From Burkholderia cepacia (lineage in GTDB: Bacteria > Pseudomonadota > Gammaproteobacteria > Burkholderiales > Burkholderiaceae), in NCBI RefSeq assembly GCF_029962485.1, contig NZ_CP073638.1:310001-374000 (forward strand): a DNA stretch of 64,000 bases, given 5' to 3'. The number at the start of each line of letters is the position of its first letter. Position 1 is the stretch's first letter. The notes under the pieces were generated by a model. The model saw only the letters and a program-made list of their open reading frames with translations, was not told the DNA's origin and did no database searches. The translations under genes and the position numbers were made by a program. Below, in pieces: positions 43,274-51,289 of this stretch.

Positions 43274-44875
43274 TTATTGCTTCTTCAGGTTGCGGTACGA
43301 CACGAGATCGTTGATCGGTCCGACTTCGAGCCCGCTCACGCCGGGCCGCGTCGCGACCTGCGCGACTTTCTCGAACATGATCACGAACGGCGAGCGCGCG
43401 AGCATTTCCTTCTGCATCGTCTGATACAGCTGCGCGCGTTTCGCGGCGGCCGGCTCGGCGAGTGCGGTGTCGGTTTCCTTGGTCAGTTGCGGGATGTCCC
43501 AGCTGTTGCGCCAGGCCAGCATTTTATAGCTCGACTTGTCGGAGTTGTCCGGATTCCACGCGAAACCCTGCGCGTTGCTGTGCGGATCGATGTAGTCGGC
43601 CGACCATTCGCCGATGTAGATGTCGTGCTGGCGCGCGCGGTATTTCGCGAGCGTCTGCTTGTTGTCGCCGGGGATCAGCTGCACCTTGATGCCCGCCTGC
43701 GCGAAGTTCGCCTGCACGGCCTGTGCGATCTCCGTGTACGGATAGTCGTTGCGCACGTCCATCGTCACCGAAAAGCCGTTCGGCACGCCGGCCTTCGCGA
43801 GCAGCGCCTTCGCCTTCGCGACGTCGAGCTTGTACGGGTTCGTGTTCAGCGTGCCGAGGAAGCCTTCGGGCAGGAAGGTCTGGTGCACCTTGTAGGTCGT
43901 CTTCACGACGTTGCCCTGGATACCCGCATAGTCGACGAGCCATTTCAGCGCTTCCTGCACGTCGGGCTTCGCGAGCGTCGGGTTCTTCGTGTTCAGGCCG
44001 AGATACAGGAGCGTTGCTTGCGGCGAAGCCGAAACCTTCGCCTTGCCCGATTTCACGACCGAGGCCAGATCGTCCGGGCTCAGGTCGCGCGCCGCGTCGA
44101 CGTCGCCGTTTTCCAGCAGCAGGCGCTGGCTCGCGGCTTCGGGTACATGGCGCAGCACGATGCGTTTCATCGCGAGCGGCAGCCGGTAGCCGTCGAAGCG
44201 CTGCAGCACGATGCTGTCGCCGGCCGCCCACTTGACCAGCTTGTACGCGCCGGAACCGGCTTCGTTGGTCTTCAGCCACGCATTGCCGAAGTCGGCGCCT
44301 TGCTGGTGCGACAGTAGCAGCTTCTTGTCCAGCACCGACGCGGGCCACGAGCCGAGCACGTTCAGCACGAAGGTCGGCGCGTACTTGCGGTCGGTCGTGA
44401 CCGCCACCGTCAGGTCGTCGAGCTTCCTCACGTTCGCCGCGACGTTTGCCTTCGTTAGGCCGATGCCGGTCAGCACGGCCGCGGGCCCCTTGTCGAGCAG
44501 CACCGCGCGCTGGATCGACCACGCGACGTCGTCGGCCGTCAGCGGATTGCCCGAGTGGAACTTGAGTCCGGGGCGCAGCTTGAACGTATAGGTCAACCCG
44601 TCGGTGCTCACTGTCCACGACTGCGCGACGTCGCCGTTGAATTTCGACGGATCGCGCAGGTCGACGCGCACGAGCCGGTCGTAGGTGTTCGCGACGTATT
44701 CCTCCGGCACCAGTTCGTAGATCTCGCCCGGGTCCAGCGTCGTGAATTCGTCGAGCAGCGTGGCCATCACGAACAGGTCCTTCGGCGTCTCCGCATGCGC
44801 GGCGGACAGCGGAACGGCGGCGAGAACGGATGCGGCGGCCAGCGCCGCGACGAGCCGGGATGTCAGGGGTTTCAT
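43274..44875 (-). CDS. Peptide-binding periplasmic protein of ABC transporter, DdpA/DppA type
   Basis: SBP_bac_5 protein of 533 aa: signal peptide 1-28 (cleaved near SAAHA), then the family core EYVANTYDRLVRVDLRDPSKFNGDVAQSWTVSTDGLTYTFKLRPGLKFHSGNPLTADDVAWS. The next gene upstream encodes the D-Ala-D-Ala dipeptidase, so the ligand is probably D-Ala-D-Ala or a related wall peptide. A second protein encoded at 53285-54874 is closely similar over its whole length. Confidence 0.89.
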   Translation of the reverse strand: MKPLTSRLVAALAAASVLAAVPLSAAHAETPKDLFVMATLLDEFTTLDPGEIYELVPEEYVANTYDRLVRVDLRDPSKFNGDVAQSWTVSTDGLTYTFKLRPGLKFHSGNPLTADDVAWSIQRAVLLDKGPAAVLTGIGLTKANVAANVRKLDDLTVAVTTDRKYAPTFVLNVLGSWPASVLDKKLLLSHQQGADFGNAWLKTNEAGSGAYKLVKWAAGDSIVLQRFDGYRLPLAMKRIVLRHVPEAASQRLLLENGDVDAARDLSPDDLASVVKSGKAKVSASPQATLLYLGLNTKNPTLAKPDVQEALKWLVDYAGIQGNVVKTTYKVHQTFLPEGFLGTLNTNPYKLDVAKAKALLAKAGVPNGFSVTMDVRNDYPYTEIAQAVQANFAQAGIKVQLIPGDNKQTLAKYRARQHDIYIGEWSADYIDPHSNAQGFAWNPDNSDKSSYKMLAWRNSWDIPQLTKETDTALAEPAAAKRAQLYQTMQKEMLARSPFVIMFEKVAQVATRPGVSGLEVGPINDLVSYRNLKKQ

Positions 44876-44936
44876 CTGCGCTCCATGTGTCGTTGAAATC
44901 GTTGAACGTGAACGGTGAGGAGAATGCGTCGGGCCA

Positions 44937-45500
44937 TCACATCAGGCGCCACGGGCCGCTCGCCGCGTTGTCGATCTGCGGCAACGCGTGCGAGCCGGGC
45001 AGTTCGTAGTGCCACCATTCGCTGTCGATATGCACGAAACCGGCCGCGTGCATCACGCCGAGCAGCAGCAGGCGGTTGCGTTGCACGGTTTCGGGCAGCC
45101 CCGCGTGGAAGTGGCCCGACGCGGCGACCATCTCGTCGAAGCCCGTGCCCATGTCGAGCGGTTCGCCGCTCGCGTCGACCAGCGTCAGGTCGAGCGCCGT
45201 GCCGCGGCTGTGATTCGAGCCGCGGCCGAGATCGGCGATGAAGTCCGGATCGGGCAGGAAATCCCACAGCACCTGCTGCGCTTGCGGCGGCCGGTATGCG
45301 TCGTAGATGCGCAGTGTGAAGCCGGCTTGCGCGGCAATGTCCACCGCGCGGCGCAGCGCGGCTTCGGCCGGCGCCAGCAGCAGGCAGTGCGCGTGGCGGT
45401 AGATCGGCTTGCCGGTCAGGTTGCGCCCGGTCGCGTAGACGAGATCGATGTCGACACGATGCGTAGCGGGCGTGATTTCGACGAGGCGGTGATCGTTCAT
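44937..45500 (-). CDS. ddpX: D-alanyl-D-alanine dipeptidase (DdpX/VanX type)
   Basis: Zinc dipeptidase of 187 aa that cuts D-Ala-D-Ala. The ligands are in place: His97 and Asp104 in RGSNHSRGTALDLTL, and the catalytic Glu161 and His164 in DSEWWHYEL; the VanX-type Arg is in YDAYRPPQAQQ (Arg70). No signal peptide, so it acts in the cytoplasm after uptake. It lies 17 bases after the RpiR regulator gene and 61 bases before the binding-protein gene, the E. coli ddpXABCDF order. Here it would feed on wall turnover products; vancomycin-type resistance is not implied. Confidence 0.9.
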   Translation of the reverse strand: MNDHRLVEITPATHRVDIDLVYATGRNLTGKPIYRHAHCLLLAPAEAALRRAVDIAAQAGFTLRIYDAYRPPQAQQVLWDFLPDPDFIADLGRGSNHSRGTALDLTLVDASGEPLDMGTGFDEMVAASGHFHAGLPETVQRNRLLLLGVMHAAGFVHIDSEWWHYELPGSHALPQIDNAASGPWRLM

Positions 45501-45517
45501 CGGCAGGGCAGGCTCAC

Positions 45518-46399
45518 TCAGGATTCGAATTGGTCGAACGTGTGCTGCAGTTCGCGGTTGCGTGCGACACGCCGGTCGATCGCGGGGCCGAGGCGATCGA
45601 CCACGGCCGTGATCAGCAGGTTGAACAGGCAGGTGAGCGGCGCGAGCGAATCCCAGAACTGGCCGACGTCGGTCTTCACCTGCAGCAGGTCGGCCGGCCA
45701 GTCGCGCGCCCACGGGCACGACAGATCGGTGACGAGCGCGAATGGCTGTCCGCGCTCGGCGGCCGCCTGGCAATAGCGGCGCGCGCTGCGCGAATACGCG
45801 CGCGTATCGGTGACGATGCAGTACGGCCGCTCGAATTCGGAGTTCAGTGAATCGACGTACGAGCCCGACTGGCCGTCGGAATAGAACACGCGCGGGCGCA
45901 GGTATTCGAGGTAGCTGCTGAAGGCGTTGCTGATCCCGCGCGTCGACTGGATGCCGAGGATGAACACCGCGTCGGCCTGCGCGATCCGGTCGGCGACCTG
46001 CGCGAACACGGGGCCTTCGGCGAGCCGGTACACGTGCCGGATCGCATCGAGTTCGCGTTCGAGCGACGACGCGAGCGTGCCGTCGTTGCCGCTGCCGTTG
46101 CGTTCGGCCGGTGGCGTGCCGGCGACACGGCGGTATTCGTCGAGCCGGTCGGTGATCATCCACGGACGATCGCCGCCGCCGCGCAGTTCGCGTTTCAGGT
46201 CGTCGAGATTGCGGTAGCCGACGCTGCGCAGGAAGCGTCCGACCGAGATGCCGCTGGTGCCGGCCTGCTGCGCGATCTGGTCGGCCGTTTCAAGCCCGAG
46301 CCGGTCGAGGTTCGCGAGCATGTAGCTCGCGATGCGCTTGGCGGTCGGCGTCAGCTCGGCATAGCGGGATTCGACGGTACGGGCGAACGCGCAGGTCAT
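45518..46399 (-). CDS. RpiR/MurR family transcriptional regulator
   Basis: Protein of 293 aa: HTH-6 domain at about 10-75 (LTPTAKRIASYMLANLDRLGLETADQIAQQAGTSGISVGRFLRSVGYRNLDDLKRELR) and a SIS sugar-phosphate domain at about 125-265 (DAVFILGIQSTRGISNAFSSYLEYLRP). Family members sense phosphosugars such as MurNAc-6-P. It is the first gene of the ddp-like operon and most likely its regulator; in E. coli ddp is not headed by an RpiR gene. Inverted repeats lie just upstream (46405-46447). Confidence 0.87.
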   Translation of the reverse strand: MTCAFARTVESRYAELTPTAKRIASYMLANLDRLGLETADQIAQQAGTSGISVGRFLRSVGYRNLDDLKRELRGGGDRPWMITDRLDEYRRVAGTPPAERNGSGNDGTLASSLERELDAIRHVYRLAEGPVFAQVADRIAQADAVFILGIQSTRGISNAFSSYLEYLRPRVFYSDGQSGSYVDSLNSEFERPYCIVTDTRAYSRSARRYCQAAAERGQPFALVTDLSCPWARDWPADLLQVKTDVGQFWDSLAPLTCLFNLLITAVVDRLGPAIDRRVARNRELQHTFDQFES

Positions 46400-46404
46400 C
46401 GGCT

Positions 46405-46447
46405 GTTAGATCATTGTCGTCTGATGATCGAATGTCATCCATCTAAC
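46405..46447. promoter_or_regulatory. Nested inverted repeats before the RpiR-ddp operon
   Basis: GTTAGAT (46405-46411) and ATCTAAC (46441-46447) bracket a second inverted repeat ATCAT-N9-ATGAT (46410-46428). They lie within 50 bases of the RpiR start, the usual place for an autoregulatory operator. Confidence 0.4.
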
Positions 46448-46549
46448 AAAGCCAAAATCATTCGCGCCAGCGGAGAAAAACTATGGTGTGAGGATAGGTG
46501 ATAGGGTCGAAAACGCGTTAGAGGGAGGGGCGGTACGTCAGGGCACGTT

Positions 46550-46618
46550 TATGTCTGTCAGGCATATTTCGCGTTTATGTCTGACAGGAATAATTTGCGT
46601 TTATGTCTGTCAGGCATA
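46550..46618. repeat. Three 26-bp-spaced operator repeats of hipBA
   Basis: Imperfect palindromes TATGTCTGTCAGGCATA at 46550-46566 and 46602-46618, and the variant TATGTCTGACAGGAATA at 46576-46592; each starts exactly 26 bases after the previous one and is preceded by CGTT. They end 32 bases before the hipB start. TATACT (46617-46622) is a candidate -10 box overlapping the third site. Most likely HipB-binding sites that repress the operon. Confidence 0.75.
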
Positions 46619-46650
46619 TACTGCATTGATTGTCCTCGGGGATCCACGCC

Positions 46651-46899
46651 GTGAACTTCATCGTCAATACGCCCGCGCAACTGGGCGAAATCCTGTCTTC
46701 CGCGCGTCAGGCAAAGGGCCTGACGCAAGCGGAAGCGGCCGGGAGAATCGGCGTGGGCCAGTCGCGCCTGTCGTCGCTCGAAACCTCGCGTACCGAAAGC
46801 CTGTCGCTCAGCCAGTTGCTTGAGTTGACCGCGCTGTACGGTCTCGAACTCAGCATCCGCACGAAGGACGGGCGCGACGCAGCCGACGTCGAGTGGTAA
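46651..46899 (+). CDS. hipB: HipB-type antitoxin / HTH repressor
   Basis: Xre-family protein of 82 aa: LGEILSSARQAKGLTQAEAAGRIGVGQSRLSSLETSRTESLSLSQLLELTALYGLELSIRTKD. The GTG start at 46651 is preferred because GGGGA stands 8 bases before it; a TTG seven codons upstream is open but has no ribosome site. It neutralises HipA and represses its own promoter through the three repeats upstream. Its stop is 3 bases before hipA. Confidence 0.88.
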   Translation: MNFIVNTPAQLGEILSSARQAKGLTQAEAAGRIGVGQSRLSSLETSRTESLSLSQLLELTALYGLELSIRTKDGRDAADVEW

Positions 46900-46902
46900 G
46901 CG

Positions 46903-48237
46903 ATGGGACGCAAAACGCACACGCGCGCGTTGTCGATCTGGACGAACGGCCAGCGGGTCGGCACGTGGCGGATTCCCGCACGCGGCGACATGGAACTGCT
47001 GTACGACGCCGGCTGGAAACAATCGGCCGTCGGCCGCCCGTTATCGCTGTCGCTGCCGTTCGGTGTCGGCGACGCACCGCTGCGCGGCGAACGCGTGAAT
47101 CACTTCTTCGACAACCTCTTGCCGGACAGCGATGCCATTCGGCGCCGCCTGGCCACTCGGTTCGGCACGGCGACGACCGAGCCGTTCGATCTGCTCGCCG
47201 CGCTCGGCCGCGACTGCATCGGCGCGGTGCAATTGCTCGGCGAGGACGATGCGCCGGCCGGTCTGGATCGCATCGACGGTACGCCGCTGTCGGACGACGA
47301 CGTGGCACGTGTGCTCGATCAGGCGAGCGGGGTCGCGACGGCAGGCGGGGACGACGACGATTTCCGGCTGTCGCTGGCCGGCGCGCAGGAAAAGACCGCA
47401 CTGCTGTTTCATGACGGGCGCTGGATGCGCCCGCATGGCGCGACGCCGACGACGCATATTCTGAAATTGCCGCTCGGGCTGGTCGGTAACAAGCGGGCCG
47501 ATCTGACGGCCTCCGTCGAGAACGAGTGGTTGTGCCTCGCGATCCTGCGTGCGTTCGGCCTGCCGGTCGCGCAGGCGGAAATCGAGCGTTTCGGCGCGTA
47601 CAAGGTTCTGTCCGTCGCACGCTTCGATCGCGCGTTGCATCGCGATGGCGGGTGGCTGTTGCGCTTGCCGCAGGAGGACTTCTGCCAGGCGCTCGGCGTG
47701 CCGCCTCATCTGAAGTACGAGTCGCAGGGCGGCCCCGGCATACCCGATCTCGCCGGCCTCCTGCGCCGTTCCGAAACGGCGCGGGAGGATCTCGACACGT
47801 TGTTCGCCGCCCTGATCGTGTTCTGGATGCTCGCCGCACCGGACGGGCATGCGAAGAACTTCAGCCTGCGCCTGCTGCCCGGCGGCCGTTTCCGGCTGAC
47901 GCCGCTTTACGACGTGATGTCGATCTGGCCGGTCGAAGGCGACGGCGCGAACCAGTGGTCGTGGCACAAGGCGAAGCTCGCGATGGCCGTGCACGGCAAG
48001 CGCAAGCACTATGCGATGCGCGATATCACGCGACGGCACTTCAGCGCGATGGCCGAGCACTGCCTGCTCGGCGATATCGCGACGCCGATCGTCGAACGGC
48101 TCGTCGCGATGACGCCGCATGTGATCGAATCGGTCGCCTCGGCGTTGCCGCCCGGTTTTCCGGCACGGGTCGCGGAACGGATTCTGGGCGGCTTGAGGTT
48201 CGCCGCGCAACGGCTCGACGCGATGCCGCTGGAGTGA
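46903..48237 (+). CDS. hipA: HipA-type serine/threonine kinase toxin
   Basis: Kinase of 444 aa. An N-terminal subdomain (LSIWTNGQRVGTWR to FFDNLLPDS) is followed by the kinase core: autophosphorylation-loop Ser157 in RLSLAGAQEKTALL, ATP-site Lys188 in THILKLP, catalytic Asp314 in APDGHAKNFSL, metal-binding Asp337 in LTPLYDVMS. All key residues of E. coli HipA are present, so it should be active. HipA phosphorylates aminoacyl-tRNA synthetase (GltX) and halts growth. Coupled to hipB, 3 bases upstream. Confidence 0.92.
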   Translation: MGRKTHTRALSIWTNGQRVGTWRIPARGDMELLYDAGWKQSAVGRPLSLSLPFGVGDAPLRGERVNHFFDNLLPDSDAIRRRLATRFGTATTEPFDLLAALGRDCIGAVQLLGEDDAPAGLDRIDGTPLSDDDVARVLDQASGVATAGGDDDDFRLSLAGAQEKTALLFHDGRWMRPHGATPTTHILKLPLGLVGNKRADLTASVENEWLCLAILRAFGLPVAQAEIERFGAYKVLSVARFDRALHRDGGWLLRLPQEDFCQALGVPPHLKYESQGGPGIPDLAGLLRRSETAREDLDTLFAALIVFWMLAAPDGHAKNFSLRLLPGGRFRLTPLYDVMSIWPVEGDGANQWSWHKAKLAMAVHGKRKHYAMRDITRRHFSAMAEHCLLGDIATPIVERLVAMTPHVIESVASALPPGFPARVAERILGGLRFAAQRLDAMPLE

Positions 48238-48613
48238 ACCGCTTCCGGTCGCGGCACGGTAACCGGTATCCGGCGTATCGGCATCCGTACGGGTCCGCTC
48301 GATACGATCAGTGATCCGAATCGACTGGGTCGTATCCCGATCCCGCGTTGTCGCAATGCGTGTCATCAAGACCGGGCACAAGCGTATCTCTCAATCACCG
48401 AAATCCGTCGCCACCAGCCACTCCGTTGCACCGCAATAATTACAAAATTAAAGCCGATCAGATTAAATCATTAATTCAGGTTAATAATTCATTTAAATTA
48501 TTCGTCGAATTGTATTTAACTTGCGTGACGGGATGTTCGATTTTCGATAATCCGAAAAGCGGCAGGTATTCCGTAATGGGAATTCGCTTAATCGCAAGAA
48601 TGAAGAGGAAATC
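48238..48613. other. AT-rich promoter region of oxdC
   Basis: Without a gene. From about 48430 to 48600 the base composition drops far below the window average, with AATAATT-N6-AATTATT (48483-48502) and ATTCC-N6-GGAAT (48568-48583) repeats. No hipA terminator is obvious; GATACGA and TCGTATC (48301-48336) could form a loose hairpin. Confidence 0.55.
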
Positions 48614-49870
48614 ATGACGAATCTTTCTCGACGCAAGATGCTGGCGGGTACGGCTGGCGCCATTGCCGCCGCGGGTATTGCCGTATCGGCCAAGGCGGCC
48701 TCGTTCGGTAATCCGGACAGACCGCCGGAAGGCGCGGTGAATGCACGCAATCGCCAGAGCCTGACCGACCCGGGCCCGAAAAATCCGGCAATCTCCAATC
48801 AGTTTCCGTCGTTTCAGGATCCGCCGGCCACCGATATCAACGGGATGCCATTATTCTGGGCATCTTTCAATAATGCCCATAAACGCATTCAAAATGGCGG
48901 GTGGGCGCGCGAAGTCACGCAGGACGATTTTGCGATTTCCGAAACCATTTCGGGCGTGAACATGCGCCTGACGCGCGGCGGCATTCGTGAGATGCACTGG
49001 CACCAGCAGGCCGAGTGGGCGATCATGCTCGACGGCCGCTGCCGGATCACGGTGCTCGACGAACTCGGGCGGCCGTCGGTGCAGGACGTCAAGACCGGCG
49101 ATCTCTGGTATTTCCCGCCCGGCCTGCCGCATTCGCTGCAGGGCCTCGGCACCGATGGCGCCGAATTCCTGCTCGCGTTCGACAACGGCCGCGCATCGGA
49201 ATTCAACACGCTGCTGCTGACCGACTGGGTCGCGCATACGCCGCCCGACGTGCTCGCGCTCAACTTCGGCGTGCCGGCCGATGCGTTCAGGAACGTGCCG
49301 CTCGACAACCTGTGGATCTTCCAGGGCGACGAGCCGGGCCCGCTCGCGGACGCGCAGCGCGCATCGGCTTCGTCGGCCGGGGCGCCGCCGCATCCGTTCA
49401 TTTTCTCGCTCGGCGACATGAAGCCGGTCAGGAAAACGCGCGGCGGCGAAGTGCGGATCGCGGACAGCACCAACTTCAACGTGTCGACGACGGTCGCGGC
49501 AGCGCTCGTCACCGTGCATCCGGGCGGCATGCGCGAACTGCACTGGCACCCGAACGCGGACGAATGGCAGTACTACTTGCAGGGTGAGGCGCGGATGACC
49601 GTGTTCGATACAGGGCCGAAGGCGCAGACGGCCGACTTCCGCGCGGGCGACGTCGGCTATGTGAAGAAGAGCCTCGGGCACTACGTGCAGAACACCGGCA
49701 AGACCGACCTCGTGTTCCTGGAAATCTTCAAGACCGACCGCTATGCGGAGGTGTCGCTGTCGGACTGGCTCGCGCATACACCGCCGAAGCTCGTCGAAGC
49801 ACACCTGAACGTCACGCCCGACGTGATCGCGCAGTTTCCGCGCAATCGTCCCGACGTCGTGCCGCTGTAA
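48614..49870 (+). CDS. oxdC: Oxalate decarboxylase (bicupin), Tat-exported
   Basis: Protein of 418 aa that converts oxalate to formate and CO2 with Mn and O2. It has a twin-arginine signal SRRKMLAGTAGAIAAAGIAVSAKA. Cupin 1 has ligands His128, His130, Glu134, His173; the lid SEFNT holds Glu196, equivalent to the proton donor of Bacillus OxdC (SENST), which favours decarboxylase over oxidase. Cupin 2 has His310, His312, Glu317, His356, then TDRYAEVSLSDWLAHTPP as in OxdC. GAGGAAATC precedes the ATG. Its first codons are AT-richer than the rest. The MntH gene follows by 93 bases. Confidence 0.9.
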   Translation: MTNLSRRKMLAGTAGAIAAAGIAVSAKAASFGNPDRPPEGAVNARNRQSLTDPGPKNPAISNQFPSFQDPPATDINGMPLFWASFNNAHKRIQNGGWAREVTQDDFAISETISGVNMRLTRGGIREMHWHQQAEWAIMLDGRCRITVLDELGRPSVQDVKTGDLWYFPPGLPHSLQGLGTDGAEFLLAFDNGRASEFNTLLLTDWVAHTPPDVLALNFGVPADAFRNVPLDNLWIFQGDEPGPLADAQRASASSAGAPPHPFIFSLGDMKPVRKTRGGEVRIADSTNFNVSTTVAAALVTVHPGGMRELHWHPNADEWQYYLQGEARMTVFDTGPKAQTADFRAGDVGYVKKSLGHYVQNTGKTDLVFLEIFKTDRYAEVSLSDWLAHTPPKLVEAHLNVTPDVIAQFPRNRPDVVPL

Positions 49871-49963
49871 CGCGATGGTCGCGCTGCCGCGACCGGCCGG
49901 CGGCATGCCGGCCGCGGCGCCCGCTCCCGAATCGGCCTTCCTCATTCGAACGGAAACTCCACC

Positions 49964-51271
49964 ATGCTTCCTGTCCCGAGCAAACCTGCCGGTGGCTTCG
50001 CGCTGCCTGGCCTGTCCCCCGAGCGTACCGACGGCGCGGCGCGCGCCGCGCTGGAAGGGCGCCGCACCGGCATCGCCGCGCTGCTGCCGTTCGTCGGCCC
50101 GGCCGTGATCGCGTCGATCGGCTATATGGATCCCGGCAACTTCGCGACCAACATCCAGGCCGGCGCCGCGTACGGCTACCGGCTGCTGTGGGTCGTGCTG
50201 GCTGCGAACGCGATCGCGATGCTGTTTCAGGCGATGTCCGCGAAACTCGGCATCGTGACCGGCCGCAATCTCGCCGAGCTGTGCCGCGACCGTTTCCCCG
50301 CGCCGGTCGTGTCGGGCATGTGGATCGCGTCGGAGATCGCCGCGATGGCGACCGATCTGGCGGAATTCCTCGGCGGTGCGCTCGCCTTCGGGCTGTTGTG
50401 CCACCTGTCGCTGTTCGCGGGGATGATCGCGACGGCGTTGGCGACCTGCGCGATCCTCGCGCTCGAGAAGCGCGGCTTCCGGCCGCTGGAAGCCGCGATC
50501 GCGGCACTGGTCGGCGTGATCGGCGCGTGTTATCTCGGCGAACTGCTGATCGCGCCGCAGGACTGGCATGCAGCCGCGTTTCATCTGGTCGTCCCGCAGA
50601 TTCCCGATCACGCGGCGCTGACGATCGCGGTGGGGATCATCGGCGCGACGATCATGCCGCACACGCTGTATCTGCATTCGGGCCTCACGCAGGATCGCAC
50701 GGCGCCGCGCGACGACGCGGAGCGGCGGCGGCTCGTGCGGTTTTCGAACCGCGAGGTCGTCGTCGCGCTCGGGCTGGCCGGGTTCGTGAATCTCGCGATG
50801 GTGATGATGGCGTCGTCGGCGTTCCACCGGAGCGCGCCGGGCATGACCGACATCGGCGACGCGTATCACACGCTGATCCCGGTGCTCGGTCCGGCGGCCG
50901 GCGTACTGTTTCTGGTCGCGCTGCTGACGTCGGGCGTGTCGAGCTCGGTGGTCGGTACGATGGCCGGGCAGGTCGTGATGCAGGGCTTCATCCACCGCCG
51001 CATGTCGGTCTGGGTGCGGCGCGCGGTGACGATCGCACCCGCGTTCGCGGTGGTCGCACTCGGCTGCGACGTCACGCGCGCGATGGTCGCGAGCCAGGTC
51101 GTGCTGAGTTTCGTGTTGCCGATCCCGATGATCGCGCTGTTGATGCTGTCGGCGCGCGAGGACGTAATGGGCGCTTATGCGATGCGGATGCCGCTGCGGA
51201 TCGTCGCCGGCGCGGCGACGGTCGTGATCGTCGGGTTGAATGCGTACCTGGTGTGGGCGGCAGTCGGTTGA
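49964..51271 (+). CDS. mntH: Nramp-type Mn2+/Fe2+ transporter
   Basis: Inner-membrane proton/metal symporter of 435 aa, about 11 helices. The metal-site motifs are DPGN (56-59, GYMDPGNFATNIQAGAAYGY) in helix 1 and MPH (231-233, GATIMPHTLYLHS) in helix 6. It follows the Mn-dependent oxalate decarboxylase by 93 bases on the same strand and may be co-transcribed with it. The gap holds a GGCCGGC-N5-GCCGGCC hairpin (49895-49913) but no T-run. Confidence 0.9.
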   Translation: MLPVPSKPAGGFALPGLSPERTDGAARAALEGRRTGIAALLPFVGPAVIASIGYMDPGNFATNIQAGAAYGYRLLWVVLAANAIAMLFQAMSAKLGIVTGRNLAELCRDRFPAPVVSGMWIASEIAAMATDLAEFLGGALAFGLLCHLSLFAGMIATALATCAILALEKRGFRPLEAAIAALVGVIGACYLGELLIAPQDWHAAAFHLVVPQIPDHAALTIAVGIIGATIMPHTLYLHSGLTQDRTAPRDDAERRRLVRFSNREVVVALGLAGFVNLAMVMMASSAFHRSAPGMTDIGDAYHTLIPVLGPAAGVLFLVALLTSGVSSSVVGTMAGQVVMQGFIHRRMSVWVRRAVTIAPAFAVVALGCDVTRAMVASQVVLSFVLPIPMIALLMLSAREDVMGAYAMRMPLRIVAGAATVVIVGLNAYLVWAAVG

Positions 51272-51289
51272 TCGGCAGCGGCCCGGCGC

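Noticed and set aside
40450..43314. A 950-codon plus-strand frame across the ABC transporter genes
   Set aside because: It lies over four strongly supported minus-strand genes and has a biased composition with no motif.
44937..45500. Vancomycin-type resistance from the VanX-like gene
   Set aside because: The context is a peptide-uptake operon; no vanH/vanA-type ligase is present and Gram-negatives use this enzyme for nutrition.
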